DNA of 6,466 nt from Thermoplasmata archaeon (GCA_021848165.1 JAJZMW010000023.1:1-6466), one strand, 5' to 3'. Counted from the first letter of the stretch, positions 1 to 6,104 are shown. Made by a program: numbers and translations. The notes: generated by a model not told the origin, from the sequence alone.

Positions 1-908
1 GCGACCAGGGGCGGGACGGGGAGCGCGGTCTCCTCCCGCCACTCGCGCTTCGCGGCGGCCGCGGGGCTCTCCCCCGGATGGATCTTTCCCCCCGGGAATT
101 CGTACATCCCGCCGAGGAGTCCGGTCGGCGGCCGACGATGGAGGAGCCAGCGGCGCCCGGCCCGGAGGACGACGACGGCGGCCCGAACGTGCGGCTTGGG
201 CGCTCGCTTCCGGCGGCGCGGGATCTCGCCCGGATCCTCGAGCTCCGCCGAGGCACGGCACCATCGTCGGATGGGGCATCTCGGGCAGGCGGGGGTCCGC
301 GGGTGGCAGACCGTCTCGCCCAGCTCCATCCAGGCCTCGTTGAACGCTCCGGCGCGCACGGGCGGCAGGAGCGCCGTCATGCGCTCGGTGAGGCGACGGA
401 CGACCTGGGGGTCCTCCGCGGCGCCGCGCTCCCCCCAGAGCCGCGCGGCGATCCGCCGTCCGTTCGCTTCGAGCGCGAGCACGGGGCGGTCGAACGCGAG
501 GCTCGCGACGGCGCGAGCGATGTATGGCCCCACTCCCGGCAGCGTTTCGAGCTCCTCGACCGAGCTCGGGAACCGGGCGCCGAAACGACGGACGATCGTC
601 CGGGCCGCGGCGGAGAGGTGCCGGGCGCGGGCGTAGTAGCCCGCTCCCTGCCAGAGGCGGAGGACCTCTTGGGGGCGGGCCCGGGCGAGCGCGTCGACGT
701 CGGGGAACCGCGCGAGGAACCGCTCGTAGTACGGGATCGCCGCCGCGACGCGCGTTTGCTGGAGCAGGACCTCCGAGATCCAGATCGAGTACGGGTCCCG
801 GTCGCGCCGCCACGGCAGGGGGCGGCGCTCCCGCTCGAACCATCGCAGGAGCGCCCGTACGCACGCCGCATCGGGAGAGAGAGGTGCGGTCCTCGTACGG
901 TCGACCAC
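1..908 (-). CDS. mutY: A/G-specific adenine DNA glycosylase (MutY) with Nudix-like C-terminal domain, partial at window edge
   Basis: This enzyme removes adenine mispaired with 8-oxoguanine or guanine in base excision repair. About 302 residues are visible; the C-terminus lies beyond position 1. In order: the MutY motif RDPYSIWISEVLLQQT with catalytic Glu46; a helix-hairpin-helix LPGVGPY at residues 123-129, with Tyr where bifunctional EndoIII-type enzymes have the catalytic Lys; the second catalytic region LALEANGRR, where the family's usual Asp is Glu147; a 4Fe-4S loop C-x6-C-x2-C-x5-C (Cys201, 208, 211, 217); then a basic linker and a Nudix fold whose box at 274-296 keeps the REx2EE residues (REWREE). 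The family assignment is firm. The start is a GTG at 908, the only in-frame start before the conserved core that lies a suitable distance from the TATA-like element at 937-943; no ATG is in frame. It is divergent from the thioredoxin gene. The ATP-independent repair role is family knowledge; activity of the Nudix part is unproven. Confidence 0.93.
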   Translation of the reverse strand, partial: MVDRTRTAPLSPDAACVRALLRWFERERRPLPWRRDRDPYSIWISEVLLQQTRVAAAIPYYERFLARFPDVDALARARPQEVLRLWQGAGYYARARHLSAAARTIVRRFGARFPSSVEELETLPGVGPYIARAVASLAFDRPVLALEANGRRIAARLWGERGAAEDPQVVRRLTERMTALLPPVRAGAFNEAWMELGETVCHPRTPACPRCPIRRWCRASAELEDPGEIPRRRKRAPKPHVRAAVVVLRAGRRWLLHRRPPTGLLGGMYEFPGGKIHPGESPAAAAKREWREETALPVPPLV

Positions 909-934
909 GGGCGTCGCCGGTCGGAACGACCCTA

Positions 935-945
935 GCCTTAAAGCG
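935..945. promoter_or_regulatory. Shared TATA-like element of the divergent mutY and thioredoxin genes
   Basis: The near-palindrome CTTAAAG (937-943) is the only A+T-rich island in the 67 bp between the two genes. It reads TTAAAG toward thioredoxin and TTTAAG toward mutY. An archaeal start point about 25 bp downstream would fall near 966 on the plus strand, giving a leader of about 10 nt before ATG 976. On the minus strand it would fall near 914, giving a nearly leaderless transcript for GTG 908. Neither start codon has a convincing Shine-Dalgarno sequence, which fits leaderless or short-leader mRNAs. The promoter roles are inferred from spacing alone. Confidence 0.45.
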
Positions 946-975
946 AACCGACGTCTCGAACGCTCCCGGCGGACG

Positions 976-1308
976 ATGGGCGGTCTCGTGGTCGTCAACG
1001 ACGCGAATTTCGACCAGGAGGTCATCCGGTCGGCGGTCCCGGTCGTGGTCGACTTCACGGCCGAATGGTGCGCTCCGTGCCGGATCACCGAGCCGGTGCT
1101 CCGCGAGCTCAGCCTGAAGCTCGAGGGCCGCGTGAAGTTCGCGAAGGTCGACGTCGACGAGGCCGGCGGGGTCACTCGGACGTACGGGATCCATTCGATC
1201 CCGACCTACCTCTTCGTCCAGGCGGGCCGGGAGAAGGGGCGCGAGATCGGCCCCGTTGAGCCGGCGGAGTTCCGCTCGATCCTGCGGCGCTACTTCGATT
1301 TCGCCTGA
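976..1308 (+). CDS. trxA: Thioredoxin
   Basis: A single-domain thioredoxin of 110 residues, the normal length for the family. It reduces disulfides in the cytoplasm using electrons from a thioredoxin reductase that is not in this window. The active site is WCAPC (Cys32 and Cys35) in the context VVVDFTAEWCAPCR, differing from the commoner WCGPC by Ala for Gly. The second hallmark, the cis-proline loop SIPTYLF, has Pro76. No signal peptide or membrane segment is present, so it is cytoplasmic. ATG 976 gives the usual short N-terminal strand before the fold. The gene is convergent with purH, with only 7 bp between the stop codons, so no separate terminator fits and the two transcripts must overlap. 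Which thioredoxin-like partner it serves cannot be told from sequence. Confidence 0.93.
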   Translation: MGGLVVVNDANFDQEVIRSAVPVVVDFTAEWCAPCRITEPVLRELSLKLEGRVKFAKVDVDEAGGVTRTYGIHSIPTYLFVQAGREKGREIGPVEPAEFRSILRRYFDFA

Positions 1309-1315
1309 ACGGACC

Positions 1316-2887
1316 TTAGTGGCGGAAGATCCGCCAACCGGTGAAGTACATCGAGATCCCGTAGCGCTCCGCCATCGCGAGGACCTCGGGGTCGCGCACG
1401 CTGCCGCCTGGCTGGATGATCGCCCGAACCCCGGCCTTGCCGGCGATCTCGACGCCGTCGGCGAACGGGAAGAAGGCGTCGGAGGCGAGGACCGCGCCGC
1501 GGGCCCGCTCCCCGGCGATCTCGCAGGCGAGCTGGACCGACTTCGAACGCGTCGGCTGGCCGCCCCCGATCCCGACGGTCGTCGATCCACGGGCGAGCAC
1601 GATCGCGTTCGACTTCGCGTGCCGGACCACCCGCCAGGCGAAGTCGAGCGAGCACGCCTCCTCCCCGGAGACGGCCCCGCCGCGGACGAGGCGGAACTCG
1701 GTCGGGAGCAGCTCGCGCTGGTCGACCTCCTGGAGCAGGAGCCGCCCGAGGGCGCTGTGCGCCTCCCAGCGGGCGGCGCCGAGCGGGGGAGGGGTGGTCT
1801 CGACGAGCTTGATCTTCGGACGCCGGTCGAGCGGGACCCGCGCCCCGGGGTCGAAGGCGGGAGCGGCGAGGAGGTCGACGAAGACCCCGCGCATCGCCTC
1901 GGGATCGCCCGGGCCGATCGGGCGGTTGACGGCGATCGCGCAGCCGTAGCGAGCGACCGGGTCGGTGGCGATCGCGCGCTCGATCGCCTCCCGGATCGTG
2001 GCGCCGGAGGCGACGCCGCACGGGGTCGCGTGCTTGACCACCGCCGCGGTCGGGGTCGGGAACTCCGCGACGGTCGCGAGCGCGGTGTCGAGGTCGAGCA
2101 GGTTGGTGAACGAGAGCGCGTCCCCCTTGACGAGGGAGAACGGGGATCCGGCAAGGTCGGAGCCGGCGGGGCCCGCCGAGACATAGACCGCGGCCTTCTG
2201 GTGGGGGTTCTCCCCGTACCGCAGGCGGACCGGATCCCGCCGGAAGACGACCTCCACTGGGAACGGGTCGGCCGTCGGCGCGCCGGGGCCGACGAGGCCG
2301 CTCGCGATCGCCGCATCGTAGGCGGAGCAGCGGCGGAACGCCGCGACGGCGAGATCGAGCCGCGTTGGGTCGGAGAGCGTCGCCTCGTGCGCGCGGAGCT
2401 CCTCGAGGATCGGCGGATACTGGCGGGGATCGAGAACGACCGCGACCGAGCCGTGGTTCTTCGCCGCGGCCCGCGCGAGGGTGACGCCGCCGATGTCGAT
2501 GTACTCCTCCCGGTCGTCGCTCGTGGGATGCTCGGCGAGGTGGCGCTCGAACGGATAGAGCTGGACCACCACGAGATCGAACGCGAGGAACTTCCGCTCG
2601 GCGAGCTCGCGCAACCCCTCGGGCGTGCGGGGGGCGAGGATCCCCGCGAGCAGCGCGGGGTGGAGCGTTTTGACGCGGCCCCCGAACCAGGAGCCGATCC
2701 CCGTGAGATCCTCGGCGGGGCGGGCGGCGAGACCCGCCGCCTCGATCGCCTTGCGGGTGCCTTGGGTCGCCCAGAGCTCGACCGAGAGAGCGGAGAGGCC
2801 CCGCGCGAGGTCCACCAGACCGCTCTTGTCGTCGACCGAAAGGAGAGCGCGCTCGACGTGCACCCGACGGGGGCTCTTCGCGTCCAC
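1316..2887 (-). CDS. purH: Bifunctional AICAR formyltransferase / IMP cyclohydrolase (PurH)
   Basis: This enzyme carries out the last two steps of IMP synthesis: it formylates AICAR with 10-formyltetrahydrofolate and then closes the ring. At 523 residues it matches the roughly 530 of bacterial PurH. The N-terminal MGS-like cyclohydrolase domain shows GRVKTLHP (Lys73), VVQLYPFE (Tyr111) and YIDIGGVTLARAAAKNH (Asp131, Lys143). The formyltransferase domain shows RYGENPHQ (224-231), the catalytic VVKHATPCG (Lys285-His286), DAFFPFADGVE, AIIQPGGSVRD and the typical RIFRH C-terminus. Nothing is missing. The chosen start, GTG 2887, lies 5 nt after the pop5 stop; a second in-frame GTG at 2863 is also possible. 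The frame stays open upstream to 3169, but that part lies over pop5 and is not PurH-like. It is last in the ftsZ-pop5-purH cluster, so probably translationally coupled. Many archaea instead use the unrelated PurP and PurO, so this implies tetrahydrofolate-dependent purine synthesis. Confidence 0.95.
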   Translation of the reverse strand: MDAKSPRRVHVERALLSVDDKSGLVDLARGLSALSVELWATQGTRKAIEAAGLAARPAEDLTGIGSWFGGRVKTLHPALLAGILAPRTPEGLRELAERKFLAFDLVVVQLYPFERHLAEHPTSDDREEYIDIGGVTLARAAAKNHGSVAVVLDPRQYPPILEELRAHEATLSDPTRLDLAVAAFRRCSAYDAAIASGLVGPGAPTADPFPVEVVFRRDPVRLRYGENPHQKAAVYVSAGPAGSDLAGSPFSLVKGDALSFTNLLDLDTALATVAEFPTPTAAVVKHATPCGVASGATIREAIERAIATDPVARYGCAIAVNRPIGPGDPEAMRGVFVDLLAAPAFDPGARVPLDRRPKIKLVETTPPPLGAARWEAHSALGRLLLQEVDQRELLPTEFRLVRGGAVSGEEACSLDFAWRVVRHAKSNAIVLARGSTTVGIGGGQPTRSKSVQLACEIAGERARGAVLASDAFFPFADGVEIAGKAGVRAIIQPGGSVRDPEVLAMAERYGISMYFTGWRIFRH

Positions 2888-2892
2888 TCCGC

Positions 2893-3282
2893 TTACCCGG
2901 AACGGGGAGCGGAGTTCGGAGATAAGTTCCTCGGGCCCCGCCGGGGGCCCCGCATCCACGCCTTCGCCCCTCGGAGCGTCCCCCAGGTCCGCTCGGTCCG
3001 GATCGACCAGCGGCCGGCCGGGCGCGACGTTTCGGTCCACCGGGCCCGGGCGAGGTCGGCGGAGCGCTGGTCGACCTCCACGATCGCCCGGGCCGCGTCG
3101 GAGCGGACGATGCGATAGCGGAACGGCGGCGGCGGGTGGCCCTCCCGTCGCTCGAGGATGCCGTGCCAAGCGCCGAGCGAGTCGACGGGAAAGAGTTCCC
3201 CCGCCACCTCGACGCCGAGGTAGCGGGGACGGGAGCGCGAAGGCTCCCTACCGGACGAGGTCGATGACTTCCTCGGACTCAC
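2893..3282 (-). CDS. rnp2: Rpp14/Pop5-like RNase P protein component 2
   Basis: The 129-residue product resembles the archaeal Pop5/Rpp14 family, a protein subunit of RNase P that with Rpp30 supports 5' processing of precursor tRNA. The evidence is the order of family hallmarks: a basic N-terminus followed by PRYLGVEV (19-26), comparable to the KRYIAFKV strand of Pop5; AIVEVD (66-71), comparable to GIIRCD; the ADLARARWT helix (75-83); and the C-terminal IRTERTWGTLRGAKAW (94-109), matching the family pattern ending in GTIKxxK. It is divergent, with Trp100 and Thr99 where VSG is typical. The only sensible start is GTG 3282, which overlaps the end of ftsZ by 35 nt; an AGGGGGG run lies 11 nt upstream. 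Its stop is 5 nt before purH. The residues after about 112 are low-complexity and basic. The call rests on pattern recall, not on an alignment search. Confidence 0.6.
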   Translation of the reverse strand: MSPRKSSTSSGREPSRSRPRYLGVEVAGELFPVDSLGAWHGILERREGHPPPPFRYRIVRSDAARAIVEVDQRSADLARARWTETSRPAGRWSIRTERTWGTLRGAKAWMRGPRRGPRNLSPNSAPRSG

Positions 3283-4381
3283 CGGCCGCGTAGCCCCCCT
3301 TCTGGCCGAGGAGGCTCGTCGCGCGCACGCCCGTGATGATCAGGAGCACCTTGATGGTGTTCTCCATCTCGGGCGAGTTCTCGACCGAGCAGCCCCAGAT
3401 GATGCGGGCCCGCTTGGAGATCTTCGATCCGACGAGCGAGGCGGCCTTCTCGGCCTCGGAGACGGTCATCGTCGGGCCGCCGATCACGCGGACGAGGGCG
3501 CCCGTCGCGTCCTTGAGCTCGACGCTGCCGAGCAGCGGGCTCGTCAGGGCCTCGTTGACCGCTTCGCTGACCCGGTCCGTCGCGCTCTCGCTCTCGCCGA
3601 GACCGATCAGCGCGACGCCGCCGTCCTTCATGACCGTCAGGATGTCGGCGTAGTCGAGGTTGACCAGACCCGGGCGGGTGACGATCTCGGCGATCCCCTT
3701 GATCGCCGTCATCAAGACCGCATCGGCGAGCTTGAACGCCGCGTCGAGCGGCATGCGCGGGACGAGTTCGAGGAGCTTGTCGTTCTGAATGACGATCGTG
3801 GTGTCGCAGACCCGGCGCAGGCGCTCGAGCCCGTCGCGCGCCTGCTCCATCCGCGCGGTCCCTTCGCCCGAGAACGGCAGCGTGACCACGCCCATCGTCA
3901 AGGCGCCGCTCTCCTTCGCCACGCGCGCCACGAGGTGCGCCGACCCGGTCCCCGTCCCGCCGCCCATCCCCGCGGTGACGAAGACGATGTGCGCGCCCTG
4001 GACGAATTGGCGGATCTCCTCCTCGTTCTCCCGGGCGGCCTCTTCGCCGATCTCGGGACGCGCCCCGGCGCCGAGGCCCTTCGTGGCCCGGCGGCCGATG
4101 AGGATCTTGCGGGGCGAGTGGATGGTCAAGAGGTGCTTCGCATCCGTGTTGATGGCGCACATTTCCGCGCCCTGGATGCCTTCCTCCGTGCAGCGGTTGA
4201 TCGTGTTCGATCCGCCGCCGCCGCAGCCGACGATGCGGATGTTGACCTTCAGCGTCTCCGCCAGCTTCGCGAGCTCGGCGTCGTCCGCGCTCGCATACGC
4301 CTGCGTTGGCGCCTTCGGTTCCTCGATCATCGACTGGTTGTCTTGGTGCTTCGCGATCGCTTCCTGAATGATGGACTTCAT
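3248..4381 (-). CDS. ftsZ: Cell division GTPase FtsZ (archaeal type)
   Basis: This is the tubulin-like GTPase that polymerises into the division ring. The 377-residue protein has an N-terminal extension of about 45 residues, then the nucleotide-binding IRIVGCGGGGSNT (48-60), INTDAKHL (77-84), the tubulin signature GGGTGTG at 140-146, LPFSGEGTARMEQA (168-181), and the T7 catalytic loop NLDYADI (Asn241, Asp243, Asp246). All GTPase residues are intact. The C-terminal domain ends soon after in EEVIDLVR, with almost no disordered linker; this short tail is where a SepF-type anchor would be expected to bind, which is inference. The start ATG 4381 is supported by a GAGG Shine-Dalgarno sequence 6 nt upstream and a TATA-like box at 4445-4454. 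It heads a cluster with pop5 and purH. Whether it belongs to archaeal FtsZ1 or FtsZ2 cannot be decided without a tree. Confidence 0.96.
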   Translation of the reverse strand: MKSIIQEAIAKHQDNQSMIEEPKAPTQAYASADDAELAKLAETLKVNIRIVGCGGGGSNTINRCTEEGIQGAEMCAINTDAKHLLTIHSPRKILIGRRATKGLGAGARPEIGEEAARENEEEIRQFVQGAHIVFVTAGMGGGTGTGSAHLVARVAKESGALTMGVVTLPFSGEGTARMEQARDGLERLRRVCDTTIVIQNDKLLELVPRMPLDAAFKLADAVLMTAIKGIAEIVTRPGLVNLDYADILTVMKDGGVALIGLGESESATDRVSEAVNEALTSPLLGSVELKDATGALVRVIGGPTMTVSEAEKAASLVGSKISKRARIIWGCSVENSPEMENTIKVLLIITGVRATSLLGQKGGYAAGESEEVIDLVR

Positions 4382-4387
4382 CGGTGT

Positions 4388-4413
4388 CCTCGCTCCTGTT
4401 TGTCAGACGAGCG
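4388..4413 (-). promoter_or_regulatory. ftsZ leader: hairpin abutting the Shine-Dalgarno sequence
   Basis: On the minus strand, CGCTC (4413-4409) pairs with GAGCG (4395-4391). Inside, CTG pairs with CAG around an ACAAA loop, with a two-base GT bulge on one side, giving eight base pairs. The last G of the stem is the first base of the GAGG ribosome binding site (4391-4388), which sits 6 nt before ATG 4381. Folding could therefore limit ribosome access. The pairing is visible in the sequence; a regulatory role is inference, and no riboswitch family is recognised. Confidence 0.4.
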
Positions 4414-4444
4414 TCATACGCTCTGCCAACGAGTCGAAGGTTGC

Positions 4445-4454
4445 GTACTTAAAC
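4445..4454 (-). promoter_or_regulatory. ftsZ: TATA-like box for ftsZ
   Basis: On the minus strand this reads GTTTAAGTAC, close to the archaeal TATA consensus TTTAWATA, preceded by an A-rich stretch (CAAACAAACG) that could serve as the BRE. A start point about 25 bp downstream, near 4423, would give a leader of about 42 nt containing the hairpin and ribosome binding site. The transposase stop codon lies only about 20 bp upstream of this box. Confidence 0.6.
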
Positions 4455-4472
4455 GTTTGTTTGAATCGGCAC

Positions 4473-4528
4473 TGTTACGTTGGCGGGACATCAGTTCCGG
4501 AATCTGTCGGTGTTACAGTTCGGGACAT
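4473..4528. repeat. Two direct repeats at the transposase 3' end
   Basis: On the minus strand, ATGTCCCGAACTGTAACA (4528-4511) and ATGTCCCGCCAACGTAACA (4491-4473) share 17 bases across one two-base and one one-base gap, and are 38 bp apart start to start. They are read in different frames (MSRTVT in one, DVPPT and the stop in the other), so the similarity is at the DNA level and not a protein repeat. Subterminal transposase binding sites are a reasonable guess. No equivalent copy was found at the other end. Confidence 0.6.
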
Positions 4529-5734
4529 GGCCTTCGTCGCCTCCTCGATGACCTTCCGCCAGCGGAACCCGGCTCCCGTCGGTATCCCGGCCGCCTCTCC
4601 GGGAGTCATGCCGAGCGTCTGATGCGCGCGCTGAAGGTTGTAGTTCGCTCGGAAACCTTCCATCAGCGCAGACGATCCCGACTCAGAATCGAACGCGCGC
4701 ATGACCTTCGTCCGTTCCTTCTCCGTACCGTGGAACCGCTCGATGCGGTTGTTCGACTCAGGAGCGCGAATGCTCGGAACGCGGTGGTGCGGGTTGAGCC
4801 GTCCGTTCTTCTTGATGGGGGACCATCCGGTAGGGGCAGCGAGCCCGAGATCGGTCGCAGTCGCCTTGCGACCGAGTTCCTTTCCGATAGCAACCGGGTA
4901 GGCGTTCATCCCGTCTGACATTACCTCAAAGGGGCGGTCGGCGGTCGCGTGCTTTGCCTTCCGCAGCGGAGCCCGAGTGTTTGCGAGACTCCGGTTGTGG
5001 CTGATGTGCGTCGCGAGCAGGAACCGACTCTCCGAGTCGAGCACGTTCCAGAGGTAGGTGTTCTCGCCGTTGACGTTCACTACGGTTTCGTCAATGTGCC
5101 AGCGGTCGCCAGTCCGAGCGCCCTGAGCGTCCATCCACCGGGCCGCTAGCGTCCCGTAGTGCACGACCCAGCGGTACACCGCGACGTGCGAGATTATCAA
5201 ACCGTACACCTGCCGGAAGTGCTCGGAGACCTTCCGAACCGAGAGGCCCCGGAAGTACAGGTCGAGGGCAAGCGCGATCTTCTCCGGGTCCGCCCGGCGG
5301 CGCTGGAACCCGTCCCGGCCCACGAACCGGCGCCCGCACGACTTGCAGAAGTACCGCTGCACATCCCCGCTCTTGTTCCGCCGAATACCCTGACACACAA
5401 CGTCGGGAGATCGGCACGCCTCGCAGGTGGTCTTCGATGGCTCTGCCTTCGCCCCAGACTCTTGAAGTCCGTCCCGAATGCGTACCGCGAATACGTGAAC
5501 GCAGACCAGCCCGGTCGCCGCGTAGAAGGGGCAGTCGCACGACCACTTGGGGCCTTCTTTCTTGACATGGTGGAACCGCCCCGGTGCCTCTTGGGAGCAG
5601 ACGGTGTACTGACCGAGCGCTGAGGATGTGATTTGGTCCCCTCGTGCCACGATCGCAAGCGCCGGCGTTCGCTGGTCCGTCCACGCGCGAGCCAGCCACC
5701 ACTCGCGCTCCGTCATTCGCTCGGTTGCCTCCAT
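4475..5734 (-). CDS. DDE transposase with SWIM zinc finger and zinc ribbon (IS6/IS240-like)
   Basis: The 419-residue protein catalyses transposition of its own element. The N-terminus carries a SWIM finger, CxC-x9-CxH (Cys66, Cys68, Cys78, His80) in WSCDCPFYAATGLVCVH. Next is a second zinc site, Cys104-x2-Cys107 and Cys130-x2-Cys133, typical of transposase zinc ribbons. A helix-turn-helix region follows (about 152-190, LSVRKVSEHFRQVYG). The RNase-H-like catalytic domain has Asp215 in WHIDET, Asp274 in MSDG and Glu332 in NNRIERFHG, and it ends with the NYNLQRAHQTLGMTPGEAAGI segment. The Asp274-Glu332 gap is 57 residues, longer than the 34 typical of IS6. All three acidic residues and all zinc ligands are intact, so it may be active. 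The start ATG 5734 has AGGAG 4 nt upstream; the frame is open further up to 6133, but that part lies over the promoter region and the opposite-strand gene. It reads toward ftsZ. Confidence 0.88.
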   Translation of the reverse strand: MEATERMTEREWWLARAWTDQRTPALAIVARGDQITSSALGQYTVCSQEAPGRFHHVKKEGPKWSCDCPFYAATGLVCVHVFAVRIRDGLQESGAKAEPSKTTCEACRSPDVVCQGIRRNKSGDVQRYFCKSCGRRFVGRDGFQRRRADPEKIALALDLYFRGLSVRKVSEHFRQVYGLIISHVAVYRWVVHYGTLAARWMDAQGARTGDRWHIDETVVNVNGENTYLWNVLDSESRFLLATHISHNRSLANTRAPLRKAKHATADRPFEVMSDGMNAYPVAIGKELGRKATATDLGLAAPTGWSPIKKNGRLNPHHRVPSIRAPESNNRIERFHGTEKERTKVMRAFDSESGSSALMEGFRANYNLQRAHQTLGMTPGEAAGIPTGAGFRWRKVIEEATKAMSRTVTPTDSGTDVPPT

Positions 5735-5879
5735 CAGTCTCCTCTCTCGCTGTGTTTGTCTCACAACTTGTCTAATTGTAGAGGCTCTCCGGTACATAAG
5801 GCTTTGTCTAATCGACATTCCTACGTTTAGGGCATACTGAAATAGTCTCCCGCCTATGGCATTGGTGGGAGGGTTGTCG
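5735..5879. promoter_or_regulatory. Divergent control region with TTGTCT repeats and a dyad
   Basis: This A+T-rich gap separates the transposase from the AbrB-like gene. TTGTCT occurs at 5756, 5768 and 5804, the last two extended to TTGTCTAAT; the starts are 12 and 36 bp apart. An imperfect 17 bp dyad, ACAACTTGTCTAATTGT (5763-5779), surrounds the middle copy, with six of eight positions paired. A TATA-like CTTATGTA (minus strand, around 5792-5799) could drive the transposase, and CGTTTAGG (5823-5830) could drive the AbrB-like gene. These are operator and promoter candidates only. Confidence 0.4.
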
Positions 5880-6104
5880 ATGCCGTCGAAAGTGCCGCCG
5901 GAGTTCGGAACGGCGGAGTCCTCCGTGCTCCGTAACCTGGCAGCCTCCAACTCGGTGCGGACTACGATCCCGCAACTGATCGCGGCACAGCTTCGGGCCG
6001 CCCCAGGGACCACGTTGGTCTGGTCGTTCGACTCCGAATCAGACTCGGCGACTGTTCGGCTCAAACCCGCGTCAAGCGGTCGAAAGTCCTCTAAGCGCGA
6101 CTGA
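5880..6104 (+). CDS. AbrB/MazE/SpoVT-like DNA-binding protein
   Basis: The 74-residue product has the swapped-hairpin AbrB/MazE pattern at about residues 15-63: a strand RNLAAS, then NSVRTTIPQLIAAQLRAAPG (24-43), whose TIP-x-x-IA-x-x-L core is the family hallmark, then TLVWSF and a final strand ATVRLKP. A short basic tail (GRKSSKRD) follows. Such proteins are dimeric transcription regulators or antitoxins. No toxin gene is adjacent, so a regulator is as likely as an antitoxin. ATG 5880 is preferred because GGAGG (5868-5872) lies 7 nt upstream; ATG 5856 in the same frame would add eight residues and has no such site. It is divergent from the transposase, across a region with repeated motifs it might bind. 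It lies just outside the candidate right end of the IS, so it may be a neighbour and not a passenger. Confidence 0.72.
   Translation: MPSKVPPEFGTAESSVLRNLAASNSVRTTIPQLIAAQLRAAPGTTLVWSFDSESDSATVRLKPASSGRKSSKRD

Larger units (their letters stand above)
4473..5857 (-). mobile_element. Archaeal IS6/IS240-like insertion sequence, boundaries approximate
   Basis: The element holds one transposase gene and is visibly less G+C-rich than the housekeeping genes to its left. The ends are not certain. The best candidate is a short inverted match, GGCGGGA at 4482-4488 against TCCCGCC at 5848-5854. It is flanked outside by near-identical 7-mers, GGCACTG (4468-4474) and GGCATTG (5858-5864), which could be a decayed target duplication. 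Both matches are short enough to be chance, so only the transposase itself firmly supports an IS here. The left end lies just upstream of the ftsZ promoter. Confidence 0.5.

Noticed and set aside
78..935. A 285-codon open frame on the plus strand
   Set aside because: It lies antisense to mutY, whose catalytic, Fe-S and Nudix motifs are clear; the plus-strand product is low-complexity and Arg/Gly/Pro-rich.
1256..3118. A 620-codon open frame on the plus strand
   Set aside because: It is antisense to purH and pop5 and results from high G+C at third positions; the product is rich in Arg, Glu and Gly with no recognisable domain.
2888..3169. Longer PurH reading from an upstream start at 3169
   Set aside because: The added 94 residues lie over the pop5 gene, look low-complexity and are absent from the family; 523 residues from GTG 2887 fits PurH length.
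5930..5940. CGTAACC as a possible right-end partner of the 4473-4491 repeat
   Set aside because: Only the CGTAAC core matches and it lies inside the AbrB-like coding sequence; chance is the simplest explanation.
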